Of a stretch of 64,000 nt of DNA, positions 8,413 through 18,801 are shown one piece after another. The position numbers and the translations under genes are program-made. Each line of letters starts with the position of its first letter. The stretch's first letter is position 1. Below the pieces are notes generated by a model. The model was not told the origin of the DNA. It saw only the letters and a program-made list of their open reading frames with translations, and searched no databases. The DNA comes from Coxiellaceae bacterium (GTDB lineage: Bacteria; Pseudomonadota; Gammaproteobacteria; Coxiellales; Coxiellaceae), in contig JARGPC010000002.1 of the NCBI GenBank assembly GCA_029212885.1, positions 436,380 to 500,379 on the forward strand, given 5' to 3'.

Positions 8413-9870
8413 ATGACACAAGCAGTACAAAACCGTGTGGATAAAAACGTAAAACCAGATTTCGATAAAGAGCTGCAAGCAATTGCGGATTACGTATTGA
8501 ATGACGAGATCAGCAGTGATGAAGCCTATAACACAGCACGTTTGTGTCTTATGGATACCTTGGGTTGCGGTATGTTAGCGTTGCAATTTCCAGCGTGCAC
8601 TAAATTACTGGGCCCGATTGTTGAAGGTACAACAGTTGCCAATGGTGCTAAAGTGCCTGGTACTGATTATCAATTAGATCCTGTGCAAGCAGCGTTTAAT
8701 ATTGGTGCGATTATTCGCTGGTTGGATTTTAACGATACATGGTTAGCAGCCGAGTGGGGGCACCCTTCGGATAACCTGGGTGGTATCTTAGCGGTAGCTG
8801 ATTACTTAAGTCGTGTACGTGTAGCTAATGGTGAATCGCCGTTAAACATGAAAGATGTTTTAACTGCAATGATTAAAGCGCATGAAATTCAAGGTGTCAT
8901 TGCACTGGAAAACAGTTTTAACCGCGTTGGTTTAGATCATGTGGTATTGGTTAAGGTCGCAAGCACGGCTGTGGTGGCTAAGATGCTGGGCGCTGATCGT
9001 GACCAATTATTGAATGCATTATCTTTGGCGTGGGTTGATGGACAAAGCTTGCGTACTTATCGTCACGCACCGAATGCTGGTTCACGTAAATCATGGGCAG
9101 CGGGTGATGCTACATCACGCGCCGTGCGTTTAGCCATGATTGCGATGACAGGTGAAATGGGTTACCCCAGTGTATTAAGTGCGCCGACTTGGGGTTTTTA
9201 TGATGTGTTATTTAAAGGCCAACCATTTAAATTCCAGCGTGATTATGGTTCATATGTGATGGAGCATGTGTTATTTAAGATTTCATTCCCAGCTGAGTTC
9301 CATTCACAAACAGCGGTTGAGTGTGCGGTAACACTGCATGATCAAATCAAAGATCGCTTAGGTGATATTGAAAAAATCGTGTTAACCACACATGAATCGG
9401 CGATTCGTATTATTAGTAAAGAAGGTGAGCTGCACAATCCTGCTGATCGTGATCATTGTTTGCAGTATATGGTGGCAATTGGACTGCTCAAAGGTAATTT
9501 AGTAGCAGAAGATTATGAAGATGATGTTGCTAGCGATCCACGTGTTGATGCGTTGCGTGAAAAAATGGTGGTGGTTGAAGAGCCACGCTATAGCGCTGAG
9601 TATCACGAACCTGAAAAACGTTCGATTGCTAATGCCATTCAAGTATTCTTTAAGGATGGTAGCTCAACAGAACAAATTGCTGTGGAATATCCGATTGGTC
9701 ACCGTCGCCGTCGTGAAGAAGGTATTCCTGTATTGGAAGCAAAGTACAAACGCAACCTTGCTACCCAGTTTGATGCAGCACAAGTCGATAAGATCGTTGC
9801 CGCTTGTGATGATCAAGCTGCACTTGAAGCTATGGACGTTAATGTGTTTGTGGATTTATTTGCGAAGTAG
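8413..9870 (+). CDS. prpD: 2-methylcitrate dehydratase
   Basis: 485 aa MmgE/PrpD-family protein. Dehydrates 2-methylcitrate to 2-methyl-cis-aconitate without an iron-sulfur cluster. Characteristic stretches are the N-terminal helical domain with [12 protein letters not shown], the [19 protein letters not shown] segment at about residues 99-117, and GRRREEG-like [10 protein letters not shown] near residue 436. Length is typical. The ATG at 8413 is preceded by TAGGAG. It follows prpC in the same direction with 134 bp between, partly filled by the palindromic repeat, so the two are probably one transcript with the repeat as an intercistronic hairpin. Confidence 0.93.
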   Translation: MTQAVQNRVDKNVKPDFDKELQAIADYVLNDEISSDEAYNTARLCLMDTLGCGMLALQFPACTKLLGPIVEGTTVANGAKVPGTDYQLDPVQAAFNIGAIIRWLDFNDTWLAAEWGHPSDNLGGILAVADYLSRVRVANGESPLNMKDVLTAMIKAHEIQGVIALENSFNRVGLDHVVLVKVASTAVVAKMLGADRDQLLNALSLAWVDGQSLRTYRHAPNAGSRKSWAAGDATSRAVRLAMIAMTGEMGYPSVLSAPTWGFYDVLFKGQPFKFQRDYGSYVMEHVLFKISFPAEFHSQTAVECAVTLHDQIKDRLGDIEKIVLTTHESAIRIISKEGELHNPADRDHCLQYMVAIGLLKGNLVAEDYEDDVASDPRVDALREKMVVVEEPRYSAEYHEPEKRSIANAIQVFFKDGSSTEQIAVEYPIGHRRRREEGIPVLEAKYKRNLATQFDAAQVDKIVAACDDQAALEAMDVNVFVDLFAK

Positions 9871-9897
9871 ATTAGTCTGACGCGATCATGCAGCCAT

Positions 9898-9975
9898 GGC
9901 AAGTAAGGGTGCCAGGGTTGCCTTTTGAGCGGCGTATGATACGCGGAGGTGAAGGAGTACGAAGACAAGGATGTC
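9898..9975 (+). other. hairpin-rich segment with AGGA-type loops after prpD
   Basis: Three small perfect hairpins lie in the 119-bp gap: GGCA/TGCC around AGTAAGGG (9898-9913), GCGTAT/ATACGC (9932-9944) and GACA/TGTC around AGGA (9964-9975). More GGA motifs lie at 9945-9957. GGA in hairpin loops is the binding signature of CsrA. There is no poly-T tract, so it is not a classical terminator. A repeat element or CsrA-titrating RNA fragment are both possible. Confidence 0.25.
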
Positions 9976-9989
9976 TGTTCGCGAGCTAG

Positions 9990-11000
9990 CTACGTTACCA
10001 CATTATTCATGCACGCCCATAGGGTTCTATTTTCACCAATAAATTTGGTGCGGCCATGGCCTAGCCAGTTATTATCAAGCAATAGTAAATCGTGAGCTTG
10101 CCAATCAAAGGCGTGCGTGTTTTTAACTACGGACTTATGAAAATCATGAATAAAATATTCTGGTATCAAGCTTCCGTCACCAGTGTAAATATCACCATCT
10201 TGAGTTTGGACGAAGGTATCTAATTTTGTGAGAAATAATTGATTAGATTCACTGAGTTCAAAATATTTGTATAGCGTTCTTTTATTTAAATAAAGATTTG
10301 GAAAAAATACAGGGTTGTTATGTAGAGGATGTGCCGTAGCTATCGGAACTGTGACTATCATTGCGGAGTAACCTGGGTGGTGTTGAAACTCAACACCGAG
10401 TTGTTTGCCAACCTTATCGAGTTCCGTATGAGAAGTGCATTGAAAGCATTCGCGCCATCCCCAGTAACTTTCAATTCCCAGATGTTTTTTTAAAAAATCA
10501 CTGTCGTAGTAGACTTTGTTTATTAAAACACCTGTGTTGTTTAGCCTTTGCATTAACTCCGGTTGTTTTTGAAGTAAATCTGTATACACGGTGGCAAAAT
10601 CAGTAACAGGTGTTTCACCACCGGATTGAGCTGGTATTTGGCAGTAAAAGTTAATACGATCCGGGTATTCTGGTAGATATGACATTTCTCTATGTTGAGG
10701 TATGATCATGTCGCTGGCTAAGTAGGTTGAGTTGTAGACTTGTTGTTTGCGTTTTTGCCGAGGGCTAACACCACCGATATATTCTAAGCAAGGCCCAAAA
10801 AGACTCTCGGTAATGGTTTGAAATTCTTGTTCTGCTTGCAGCGGGCATCCGCGAATTAATATTCCACCAGAGCTGTCTATGCAGCTGTTGATTTGATCGC
10901 GATGCAAGTTAACAAAATCGACAAGTGATAAGCTACTGTTTAGCTGTAAGGTTTTTACTAAGGGTGTTTTTTTGAATGTGTCGACAAGCGAGAGTGGCAT
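9990..11000 (-). CDS. TauD/TfdA-family Fe(II)/2-oxoglutarate dioxygenase
   Basis: 336 aa. Non-haem iron oxygenase of the TauD/TfdA superfamily, close in style to the SyrP/clavaminate-synthase-like branch (IPQHREMSY). Iron ligands are H103, E105 and H315 (WLGHGRTKF); R325 (ENRTLWACM) would hold 2-oxoglutarate. The glutamate in place of the usual aspartate in HxD/E is normal for this branch. Length is typical. It stands alone between prpD (convergent) and an orphan membrane gene. Substrate unknown; relatives often hydroxylate amino acids or peptides. This is the second 2-oxoglutarate oxygenase in the window. Confidence 0.85.
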   Translation of the reverse strand: MPLSLVDTFKKTPLVKTLQLNSSLSLVDFVNLHRDQINSCIDSSGGILIRGCPLQAEQEFQTITESLFGPCLEYIGGVSPRQKRKQQVYNSTYLASDMIIPQHREMSYLPEYPDRINFYCQIPAQSGGETPVTDFATVYTDLLQKQPELMQRLNNTGVLINKVYYDSDFLKKHLGIESYWGWRECFQCTSHTELDKVGKQLGVEFQHHPGYSAMIVTVPIATAHPLHNNPVFFPNLYLNKRTLYKYFELSESNQLFLTKLDTFVQTQDGDIYTGDGSLIPEYFIHDFHKSVVKNTHAFDWQAHDLLLLDNNWLGHGRTKFIGENRTLWACMNNVVT

Positions 11001-11054
11001 TGTGCTATCTCATGAGTGTTATAACTGCAATCAGTATAGGACATTAATGGAAAA

Positions 11055-11930
11055 TTATAAGCTGTTACCCGGCTCAAATGTGTTATATTTCTTGTCCTCG
11101 TCATGTGCTGTTTCATCAGTTTTAGTTCCTGGTCTAGTGGAGCATAAAAGCCCCATTTCAAGCCCCCTGGTCGTGTTTGCTGTTTTAGATTTGCGTCGGC
11201 TGCAACCATTACATAATACATAGCCAACAGCGTGAACGATTGTGCCTACGATTGGCGCGATAATTTTAACGGCCGGTTTTTGTATTACGAAATAAGCAGC
11301 TATAGCGGTAATATTCAACAATCCTTTATGTACAATATTTTCGGGTTCGTAAAATGTTTCAACAGCAAATAATAATGCCGTCTTGGTGATATTGCTATTG
11401 AGTACGCTGGTGAGAGTGCCGGCAATGTAGTCGACCGTTTCATCGCGAGCCCAAAACTCTGCTGTTTGAAATTTTATACGCTTTTCGCTGTGCGGCGCAT
11501 CTGCACGTTCAGGGTTACTGTTACGATCAATCAGCACCTTGATATAGTCATCCAGTATGGCTTTTTTTTCTGGCTGCGATTGGCAATAGCTATAAGCTTG
11601 GCAGAGCTTTACATGTAATTTACTGGGTAAATTGGAGCCGATAAATGAGGCAACAAAATCACTGGCTGGTTCCGCATAAGGGATTTTTGTACCAACAGTT
11701 TCCGGTGCGGCTTCAATTATTGCCATCAGCAGAGAACAGATGCCGGCACTGATGAGTTTTGAGCCGTGGATTGCTACTTTGGATGTGCAGCTGAGTTGGT
11801 CTTCTAGAGACTTAAATAGGTCATTAATTTCTTTTGCTTGCGCAGATCGTTGTGCGGCATGTTGGCGGGTTACACGCGTATGTTCTCGTAGCCTGTCTTC
11901 AATATTGGTTCCTGCTCCTGGTCTAGACAT
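11055..11930 (-). CDS. orphan protein with C-terminal hydrophobic hairpin
   Basis: 291 aa, no family recognised. The N-terminal 50 residues are charged and likely coiled-coil. A moderately hydrophobic stretch spans ~55-75, and a longer one spans ~203-240 (LLNITAIAAYFVI, then IIAPIVGTIVHAVGYVLC), which could form a membrane hairpin. After it comes a basic, Cys-containing stretch (CNGCSRRKSK) and a polar tail ending EPGNSL. There is no signal peptide. The combination (soluble N-terminus, late hairpin, polar C-terminal tail) is common in Dot/Icm effectors that insert into host membranes, but this is only inference. No PmrA-like box is visible upstream. Confidence 0.5.
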   Translation of the reverse strand: MSRPGAGTNIEDRLREHTRVTRQHAAQRSAQAKEINDLFKSLEDQLSCTSKVAIHGSKLISAGICSLLMAIIEAAPETVGTKIPYAEPASDFVASFIGSNLPSKLHVKLCQAYSYCQSQPEKKAILDDYIKVLIDRNSNPERADAPHSEKRIKFQTAEFWARDETVDYIAGTLTSVLNSNITKTALLFAVETFYEPENIVHKGLLNITAIAAYFVIQKPAVKIIAPIVGTIVHAVGYVLCNGCSRRKSKTANTTRGLEMGLLCSTRPGTKTDETAHDEDKKYNTFEPGNSL

Positions 11931-12137
11931 ACAAATATCCTCTACTCAATTACAATGCGTTAGCTTATATACAACCTAAATACTAGCTTTATCATACTAC
12001 CATGCTGTTAGCGTATCAAAACACCGGGGTCCCTCCGGCGGAGATATACAGCAGGCATATCAAAAAATCAATGGGTTACATGCTTGTTACACTATAATAT
12101 AGGGCTATATAGTCAATATCTCCTACCTAAGAAAAAG

Positions 12138-12170
12138 CCTAAGGTTCTGATAACTCTTAAAATGTACAAT
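12138..12170 (+). promoter_or_regulatory. degenerate PmrA-like box with -10 TACAAT
   Basis: 12138-12157 reads CCTAAGGTT-CT-GATAACTCT-like, with only the TAA cores kept at an 11-bp period. TACAAT follows at 12165-12170, exactly 7 bp after the 20-bp box as at the stronger sites in this window. A separate direct repeat CCTAAG with 12-bp period lies at 12126-12143. The 277-bp gap 11931-12207 holds nothing else recognisable. Confidence 0.35.
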
Positions 12171-12207
12171 ATGATCATAATGTAATAAATAACAGAGAGT
12201 GTGCGTT

Positions 12208-13485
12208 ATGCCTTCAATGAGTGAATATCTCAATGAGTTAAGAAATTTACAATCCGCTTTAGATGGTGTCAGTGTTCAGCAGCCAGAGGAGCTTGCTGAG
12301 CGATGTGCCCGAGCAGCAGTTTTACCTGCCTCAGAGGAGTTTGGCATTGCATCTTCGCTTGAGGATGAAACTGCAGTGCTGAATGAATTATACCCACAAA
12401 TATTACAGGCTGCGATTAGTCGAAAGGTTGATTTGGGTGACTTATCCTGCTGGCTGGATAATGATTTTATAACTGATAAGAAAGGTATCTCGACGAATTT
12501 AATTCAATACGCAGTAGCAAATAATAAATTAGATTCTTTGGTTGAATTAGTAAAAAGTGAAAATTTTGAATTTGATGATTCAAATTCAATAGCGATATTA
12601 AAAGTATGTCGAGACCTATTAAATAATGATAGCACCAAGGAGAATCATAAATTAGCTCGTCATATCCTTAAAGCAGTGGGGGATAACATTAAGTTCACCG
12701 TCACTCCGGCTGTTGAAGGTAAATTATTAAAAATAGCTAGTAATTGTTTAAAAACAAGTGATAAAAAAACTTTTAGTGCATTACTTAATCGTTTTGATTT
12801 TAAACCATTAAAAAACAAAAATAATGATAATCTATTAATGTTAGCTATTAAGGCTAATGCGCCTATAGAATTAATTCACAAATGTGTTGAAGCTGAGGGC
12901 ATGCACGTAAATGCGGTTAATTCGGCAGGTGAGACGGCTTTAATGATGGCAGCTCACAAAGGTAATATCGGCGCTATTGATTACTTACTATCTAAAGGTG
13001 CCGATAAAAAAATCCGTGATAATTCCGATAAAAAGGCTAAAGATCATTTTATTGGAAACAACTCAGCTCAAAGCTTGGAGTCAAAGGAGGATGGTGCCGG
13101 GGTTACGAGTATGAAGTGGATTGTGAAAGCTAAGACTATTGCTGCAGCGGAAGCTGCTAAGATTAAAGGTGATTCTTCTGCTTTAGCAAGTAAAGAGGAA
13201 AAGGATGCAAGACCAGCGCATCAAATCACTCCTAAAGCTGATCGTAGCGGCGCAATAAGGCGTCGTTCTTTAAGCAAAGTTGCTGCAGCTAGACACATGA
13301 CCGCTCAGGATGAACTAAAGAGACCAGCCTCAGCCGGCAGCAATCCCTCAGCGTTATTTGTAGCAGGGCCAGATACACCACCGCAAACGCCACCACCACC
13401 GACGGGCTCTAGGACTGCATCAACAAGTCCAACTGTGCCAGGAGCAAACGCAGATAGAGTAACGCCAACAAGACTACGAGGTTGA
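12208..13485 (+). CDS. ankyrin-repeat protein, effector-like
   Basis: 425 aa from ATG 12208 (GAGAG upstream; an in-frame GTG sits three codons earlier). The N-terminal half is helical with degenerate repeats. About two clear ankyrin units lie near residues 205-275 (NLLMLAIKANAPIELIHKC; NSAGETALMMAAHKGN-IGAIDYLLSKGAD). The last ~120 residues are low complexity: Ala/Lys-rich, then basic IRRRSLSK, then Pro/Thr-rich PDTPPQTPPPP. No signal peptide. Ankyrin repeats mediate protein binding and are frequent in Coxiella and Legionella effectors. The stop overlaps the end of convergent hutH by 12 bp. Confidence 0.7.
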   Translation: MPSMSEYLNELRNLQSALDGVSVQQPEELAERCARAAVLPASEEFGIASSLEDETAVLNELYPQILQAAISRKVDLGDLSCWLDNDFITDKKGISTNLIQYAVANNKLDSLVELVKSENFEFDDSNSIAILKVCRDLLNNDSTKENHKLARHILKAVGDNIKFTVTPAVEGKLLKIASNCLKTSDKKTFSALLNRFDFKPLKNKNNDNLLMLAIKANAPIELIHKCVEAEGMHVNAVNSAGETALMMAAHKGNIGAIDYLLSKGADKKIRDNSDKKAKDHFIGNNSAQSLESKEDGAGVTSMKWIVKAKTIAAAEAAKIKGDSSALASKEEKDARPAHQITPKADRSGAIRRRSLSKVAAARHMTAQDELKRPASAGSNPSALFVAGPDTPPQTPPPPTGSRTASTSPTVPGANADRVTPTRLRG

Positions 13486-14985
13486 TACTAAGCTTCGTAT
13501 GGCAGCTATGTCTTCACTAAACCGTCGATCCTCATCATAATGCGGCACCCGTTGTCGAACATCTTTATGCACTTGCTGTAATCGTTCCGATGTTTTTAGT
13601 GGCGCTCTAAAATCCAAACCTTGTGCGGCAGCTAATAATTCAATCGCAATAATGTGCTCCAAATTATCACACATGCGATGTAATCGTACTGCACCATGTG
13701 TGGCCATTGAGACATGATCTTCTTGGTTTGCTGAAGTAGGAATCGTGTCAACACTGGCGGGGTGTGACAGCATTTTATTTTCACTGACTAATGCAGCGGC
13801 AGTGACTTGTGGGATCATAAAGCCAGAATTAATTCCACCGTTTTCCACTAAGAAAGCAGGCAGTTGTGAAAAGTGCGGGTCAACTAATTGCGCAAGTCGA
13901 CGCTCACTTATCGAGCCAATTTCAGCGATGGCTAATGCTAAATTATCCGCAGCGAAAGCAACGGGCTCAGCGTGGAAATTACCACCGGATATGATCTCAT
14001 CATCGGCTGCAAATATTAATGGGTTATCGGTGACGGCATTAGCCTCTTGGTGAAGAACGGAAAACACATGTTTGATCTGATCATGACAAGCGCCCATCAC
14101 TTGCGGTTGGCAACGAAATGAATACGCATCTTGGACTTTATTACAGGCTAAGTGCGCATGACGTATTGAGCTGCCAGCTAATAAGTTACGTAATTGTTTG
14201 GCTACTTCAATTTGCCCTGGTTGTTTGCGTATCGCATGTATGCGCTCGTCGAAGGGTATGGTTGAACCGCAAATCGCATCGACACTCATCGCACCACTGA
14301 TTAGTGCCCAGTCAAATAATTTTTGTGTGCGGAATACCGCGGCTAACGCAACTGCTGTGGAGGCCTGTGTGCCATTTAATAATGCCAAACCTTCTTTGGG
14401 TACTAACTGCAAAGGCTCGCTGTGAATTAATTTTAATGCAGATTTAGCCGCAATGATTTCATTGTTGTAATGCACTTCGCCTTCACCAATTAACACACTG
14501 GCTAAATCGGCGAGGGGGGCTAAATCACCGCTGGCGCCTACGGACCCTTGACTGTGTATGCAGGGGATTAAGTTTTCATTAAATAACTTAATCATGGTAT
14601 CGATTACGATAGGCCTAACACCGGAATAACCTTGTGCTAATGAGTTAATTTTTAATATCATTACTAAGCGTGAAATATTGGCATCTAAATAAGCGCCGAC
14701 ACCAGCGGTGTGCGAGCGCACTAATTTAGTTTGCAGTTCTGATAGTTGATCATGATCAATTGATGTATGCGCCATAAGACCAAAGCCGGTATTAATGCCA
14801 TATACTGTTTGACCATTTTTAAGCACTTGAGATACTGTGTCGATCGACGCCTGAACCGCTTTATAATATTCGGTGTCTAGCTGTAATTCGTATTCGCCTT
14901 GATACAATTTTTTTAATTGCTCAATGCTGCAATGGCCGGGATTGAGGTGTAAGGTTGTTGTAGCTTGCTGATCTACTATTTCCAT
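13474..14985 (-). CDS. hutH: histidine ammonia-lyase
   Basis: 503 aa from ATG 14985. Deaminates histidine to urocanate, the first step of histidine degradation. The Ala-Ser-Gly triad that cyclises to the MIO electrophile is A151-S152-G153 ([14 protein letters not shown]); Y62 in [10 protein letters not shown] is the conserved active-site tyrosine region. The chosen ATG overlaps the hutU stop by 10 bases (ATGGAAATAG), typical coupled translation; an ATG nine codons earlier would lie deep inside hutU. It is the last gene of the fdxA-cinA-hutGIUH run, although its enzyme acts first in the pathway. Confidence 0.97.
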   Translation of the reverse strand: MEIVDQQATTTLHLNPGHCSIEQLKKLYQGEYELQLDTEYYKAVQASIDTVSQVLKNGQTVYGINTGFGLMAHTSIDHDQLSELQTKLVRSHTAGVGAYLDANISRLVMILKINSLAQGYSGVRPIVIDTMIKLFNENLIPCIHSQGSVGASGDLAPLADLASVLIGEGEVHYNNEIIAAKSALKLIHSEPLQLVPKEGLALLNGTQASTAVALAAVFRTQKLFDWALISGAMSVDAICGSTIPFDERIHAIRKQPGQIEVAKQLRNLLAGSSIRHAHLACNKVQDAYSFRCQPQVMGACHDQIKHVFSVLHQEANAVTDNPLIFAADDEIISGGNFHAEPVAFAADNLALAIAEIGSISERRLAQLVDPHFSQLPAFLVENGGINSGFMIPQVTAAALVSENKMLSHPASVDTIPTSANQEDHVSMATHGAVRLHRMCDNLEHIIAIELLAAAQGLDFRAPLKTSERLQQVHKDVRQRVPHYDEDRRFSEDIAAIRSLVSTS

Positions 14986-16646
14986 AGATTTAATCCAAAT
15001 TGGTTGGCGCAATCGGTGGCGGTTTTATAGCCGGCGTCTGCATGACGCAAAACACCCATTGCCGGGTCATTAAATAAAACGCGTTCTAATCGTTTTGCAG
15101 CGGCTTCTGTGCCATCAGCAACAATCACTAAGCCGGCATGTTGCGAAAAGCCCATACCAACACCACCACCGTGATGTAGGCTTACCCATGTGGCTCCACC
15201 TGCAGTGCTGACTAAAGCGTTTAATAAGGCCCAATCAGAAACTGCATCGGATCCATCTTTCATGCCTTCGGTCTCACGGTTAGGTGAGGCGACAGAGCCG
15301 GAATCTAAATGATCACGACCAATCACAATCGGTGCGTCGAGCTCACCATTAGCCACCATCTCATTAAATGCTAACCCCATGCGATAACGATCTTTTAAGC
15401 CGATCCAACAAATACGTGAAGGCAATCCTTGAAACTGAATTTTTTGTTGCGCCATATCAATCCAACGATGCAAGCCGGGATTGTCAGGTATCAATTCTTT
15501 TATTTTTGCATCGGTTTTATAAATGTCTTCTGGGTTACCAGATAGCGCTACCCAACGGAAGGGGCCAATGCCTTCACAAAATAAAGGCCGTATATACGCC
15601 GGTACAAATCCTGGAAAATCAAAGGCGTGTGCGCAACCGATTTCTAATGCCATTTGTCGGATATTGTTACCGTAATCGAATGTCGGAATGCCTTGTTGAT
15701 GGAATGCCAGCATGGCATCAGCATGTGTTTTCATTGATTGCTTGGCGGCAAGCACTACTTTTTCGGGGTTTGATTTGCGTTCTTCGATAGCTTTTTCTAG
15801 TGACCAGCCTGAAGGTAGGTAACCATTTAGTGGATCATGTGCACTGGTTTGATCGGTTACCATATCCGGTTTAACGCCACGTTTTATTAGTTCAGGTAAC
15901 ACATCTGCTGCATTACCTAATAGCCCGACAGATATAGCTTTTTTGTCACTGCAAGCCTCTTCAATCCAGGCTAATGCCTCATCTAATGATTTAGTTGAGC
16001 GATCTAAGTACTTAGTATCTAATCGTTTTTGGATATGATCAGGGTCGCATTCAATCGCTATCATGCAAGCTCCAGCCATGGTGGCAGCTAATGGTTGCGC
16101 GCCACCCATACCACCTAAGCCAGCGGTTAAGACCCATTTACCGCTAAGATCACCGTTGTAATGTTGGCGTCCAGCCTCCATAAATGTTTCATATGTTCCT
16201 TGCACAATGCCTTGGCTGCCAATATAAATCCATGAGCCAGCAGTCATTTGACCAAACATCATTAAACCGGCCTTGTCGAGTTTATTGAACGTTTCCCACG
16301 TCGCCCAATGTGGTACAAGATTAGAGTTGGCAATTAAAACGCGCGGTGCATCTTCATGCGTTTTTAAAACGCCCACCGGTTTACCAGATTGCACAATCAG
16401 CGTTTCATCCTTCTCTAGCAGCTTTAAACGTTCAACAATTTTATCAAAGCACGGCCAATTACGTGCGGCACGACCAATGCCGCCATACACCACTAATTCA
16501 TTGGGGTTCTCTGCCACTTCAGGATCAAGGTTGTTCATAAGCATACGAAGCGGAGCCTCGGTTAACCATGATTTACATTCAAGTTCAGTGCCGGTTTTCG
16601 CTTTAATATGGCGTTGTTGTGTTCTGTCTGGTGTCGCTGTGGTCAT
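14976..16646 (-). CDS. hutU: urocanate hydratase
   Basis: 556 aa. Converts urocanate to 4-imidazolone-5-propionate with a tightly bound NAD+. Recognised from end-to-end family features: [11 protein letters not shown] near the N-terminus, [14 protein letters not shown] (Rossmann NAD site, about residues 171-184), [18 protein letters not shown] and [15 protein letters not shown] near residue 495. Length is standard. A good AGGAG precedes the ATG inside the end of hutI (3-bp gap), and its stop overlaps hutH by 10 bases. Confidence 0.98.
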   Translation of the reverse strand: MTTATPDRTQQRHIKAKTGTELECKSWLTEAPLRMLMNNLDPEVAENPNELVVYGGIGRAARNWPCFDKIVERLKLLEKDETLIVQSGKPVGVLKTHEDAPRVLIANSNLVPHWATWETFNKLDKAGLMMFGQMTAGSWIYIGSQGIVQGTYETFMEAGRQHYNGDLSGKWVLTAGLGGMGGAQPLAATMAGACMIAIECDPDHIQKRLDTKYLDRSTKSLDEALAWIEEACSDKKAISVGLLGNAADVLPELIKRGVKPDMVTDQTSAHDPLNGYLPSGWSLEKAIEERKSNPEKVVLAAKQSMKTHADAMLAFHQQGIPTFDYGNNIRQMALEIGCAHAFDFPGFVPAYIRPLFCEGIGPFRWVALSGNPEDIYKTDAKIKELIPDNPGLHRWIDMAQQKIQFQGLPSRICWIGLKDRYRMGLAFNEMVANGELDAPIVIGRDHLDSGSVASPNRETEGMKDGSDAVSDWALLNALVSTAGGATWVSLHHGGGVGMGFSQHAGLVIVADGTEAAAKRLERVLFNDPAMGVLRHADAGYKTATDCANQFGLNLWK

Positions 16647-16649
16647 CGT

Positions 16650-17849
16650 TTAATGGTCTCCTGGTTTGTATCGTGTTAACTGTGGGTTATTCGCTAAGCG
16701 GTAACTGAGTTCGGCGGGATGTTCAATATCCCATGCAACAAAGTCCGCCGTTTTATCAATCGCTAATTGGCCATGGCTGTGATCTAAGCCTAACGCTTTG
16801 GCGGCATTTTTAGTGACACCCAGCAATGATTCAAGCGGCGTCATGCCAAATAAAGTGCAAGCCATATTCATCATTAGCAATAATGATGTGGTAGGTGAGC
16901 TGCCGGGGTTGCAATCAGTGGCAATCGCCATCGGTACATTGTGTTGGCGTAATAAATCAATCGGTGGTTTTTTTGTTTCTTTTAAGAAGTAAAAAGCACC
17001 CGGCAGTAAAGTGGCAACAGTGCCAGCTTTAGCTAAGGCTTTAACGCCTGCTTCATCAAGGTATTCCAAATGATCGCAAGACAGCGCGCCGTATTCTGCT
17101 GCTAATAGGCTGCCGCCTAAATTATTAAGCTGTTCAGCGTGTATTTTTATAGCTAAATTAAGGTTGTGTGCTTTCTGCAGGACTTGTTTGGTTTGTGCAA
17201 TATCAAAACCAATCGATTCGCAAAATACATCGACATGATCTGCTAACTGTTGTTCGACAACCGCAGGCATAACGGTATCGCAGACATAATCAATATAAGC
17301 TTGCTTATCTTGGTATTCAGCGGGCAGGGCATGCGCACCTAAAAAAGTCGTACGCACGGTAATCGGTAATAGTTCACCAATCTTGCGTGCCACACGTAAC
17401 ATCTTTAATTCAGTTTCTAAATCCAATCCATAACCGGATTTAATTTCAATCACACCGACACCTTCAGCGATTAAGTGTTCGACGCGCGGTATTGACGCGG
17501 CTAATAGTTCGTCTTCAGAAGCCGCGCGAGTAGCCTTAACCGTTGATACTATGCCACCACCTTGTTTGGCAATGTCTTCATAGCTAATGCCGGTTAGGCG
17601 CATCTCAAATTCTTTGGCGCGATTACCAGCATATACGCAATGCGTATGGCAATCGATAAGCGCCGGTGTCACCCATCGGCCTTTAAGGTCTACATCCTTT
17701 TGATATTCATTTGGTAAATCTGAAACAGTGCCTAGCCATTTGATTTTATTGTCTTCAACCACAATGACGCCATTTTCAATGATTCCGTAATCGCTATCGT
17801 TAGTGCAGGTGACTAAGTTGGCATTGTAATAGGTGGTGGTATTAGGCAT
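16650..17849 (-). CDS. hutI: imidazolonepropionase
   Basis: 399 aa from ATG 17849. Zinc/iron-dependent amidohydrolase that opens the imidazolone ring to N-formimino-L-glutamate. Metal-binding HTH is in DCHTHCVYAGNR; further ligands lie in KIHAEQLNN, SCDHLEYL and ATDCNPGSSPTTS. The start chosen overlaps the hutG stop by 8 bases (ATGCCTAA); upstream codons in the same frame would run far into hutG. Length matches the family. Confidence 0.97.
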   Translation of the reverse strand: MPNTTTYYNANLVTCTNDSDYGIIENGVIVVEDNKIKWLGTVSDLPNEYQKDVDLKGRWVTPALIDCHTHCVYAGNRAKEFEMRLTGISYEDIAKQGGGIVSTVKATRAASEDELLAASIPRVEHLIAEGVGVIEIKSGYGLDLETELKMLRVARKIGELLPITVRTTFLGAHALPAEYQDKQAYIDYVCDTVMPAVVEQQLADHVDVFCESIGFDIAQTKQVLQKAHNLNLAIKIHAEQLNNLGGSLLAAEYGALSCDHLEYLDEAGVKALAKAGTVATLLPGAFYFLKETKKPPIDLLRQHNVPMAIATDCNPGSSPTTSLLLMMNMACTLFGMTPLESLLGVTKNAAKALGLDHSHGQLAIDKTADFVAWDIEHPAELSYRLANNPQLTRYKPGDH

Positions 17850-18801
17850 ACAACACCTCGCTGAGAATATTCGCCGCACATTTAGCGGTTAATTGTTGTT
17901 GGTCATGACAAGGCGATAACTCAGCAATATCACAGCTAATCAGTTTATCGCTGCGTGCTAATAAGCGAATCATATTGCGAATATGCCACGGCGCTACCCC
18001 GGCAGGATTGACGGCGCTTACTCCTGGTGCAAAGGCAGCAGAAAATACATCCATGCAAACGGTTAAATAAATTGCATCGTGCTGATCGATGACCGTCTGT
18101 AAATACTGCAACACTTGATCGGGTTTTTCGATACAAGCCTGCGCACTAAAATGATTTACATTATGTTGTTTAGCAGTTTCATATAGGCTGGGAGTGTTGC
18201 TAATAAATTGAGTGCCAATCACACTGTAATTAAAGGGTATATCGAGCTGATCGCAGTGATTAGCCACTTGTAAAAACGGTGTGCCGGAACTGCCTTTGTC
18301 ATCTTCTAATAAAGGGCGCATATCAAAATGCGCATCAAAGTTTACCATGGCTAAGTTATCGGTTTTTTTCGCTTGAGATAGCCCTTGATAATGTCCCCAT
18401 GCAATCTCATGTCCACCACCCAACAGGATAGGCTGGTAACCGTGATTAAGTAATTGCGCTGTTGCGTGAGCGAGTTGCTGTTGCGCTACGGCTAAATCTT
18501 CATCTTCACAATGAATATCACCCGCATCAACGATATTAAAGGCTGTGTGCATTGGCAAGTTGGCTAATGCCTGGCGTAAGGCAAATGGCCCTTGAGCTGC
18601 GCCGATACGACCTTCATTACGGCGTACGCCTTCGTCACAGCAAAAACCTAACAGTGCATAGGTTTTATCGCTGCATGTTTCTACAATACTCTGTAGGTCA
18701 AGTAAATGAATATGATTAAAAAGCCGTTGGTCAGCATCATCATTTCGACCTTGCCATAAAGTTTTATTAGGCGGTGTGTAGTGACTCAGGGTCATGGTCA
18801 A
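17842..18801 (-). CDS. hutG: formimidoylglutamase (arginase family)
   Basis: 319 aa. Hydrolyses N-formiminoglutamate to glutamate and formamide, completing the four-step route. Binuclear manganese motifs of the ureohydrolase family are present: GGGHEIAWGHY, NFDAHFDMRP and the third motif VCMDVFSAAFAPGVSAVNPAG. The N-terminal YTPPNKTLWQGRNDD is typical of HutG. Starts at 18801 and 18795 both precede it; both overlap the end of cinA-like by about 30 bases, so these two genes are tightly coupled. Confidence 0.94.
   Translation of the reverse strand: MTMTLSHYTPPNKTLWQGRNDDADQRLFNHIHLLDLQSIVETCSDKTYALLGFCCDEGVRRNEGRIGAAQGPFALRQALANLPMHTAFNIVDAGDIHCEDEDLAVAQQQLAHATAQLLNHGYQPILLGGGHEIAWGHYQGLSQAKKTDNLAMVNFDAHFDMRPLLEDDKGSSGTPFLQVANHCDQLDIPFNYSVIGTQFISNTPSLYETAKQHNVNHFSAQACIEKPDQVLQYLQTVIDQHDAIYLTVCMDVFSAAFAPGVSAVNPAGVAPWHIRNMIRLLARSDKLISCDIAELSPCHDQQQLTAKCAANILSEVLYA

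Noticed and set aside
12126..12143. CCTAAG direct repeat before the ankyrin gene as a PmrA box
   Set aside because: Its period is 12 bp, not 11, and no -10 follows at the standard distance; the neighbouring 12138-12157 match is preferred.
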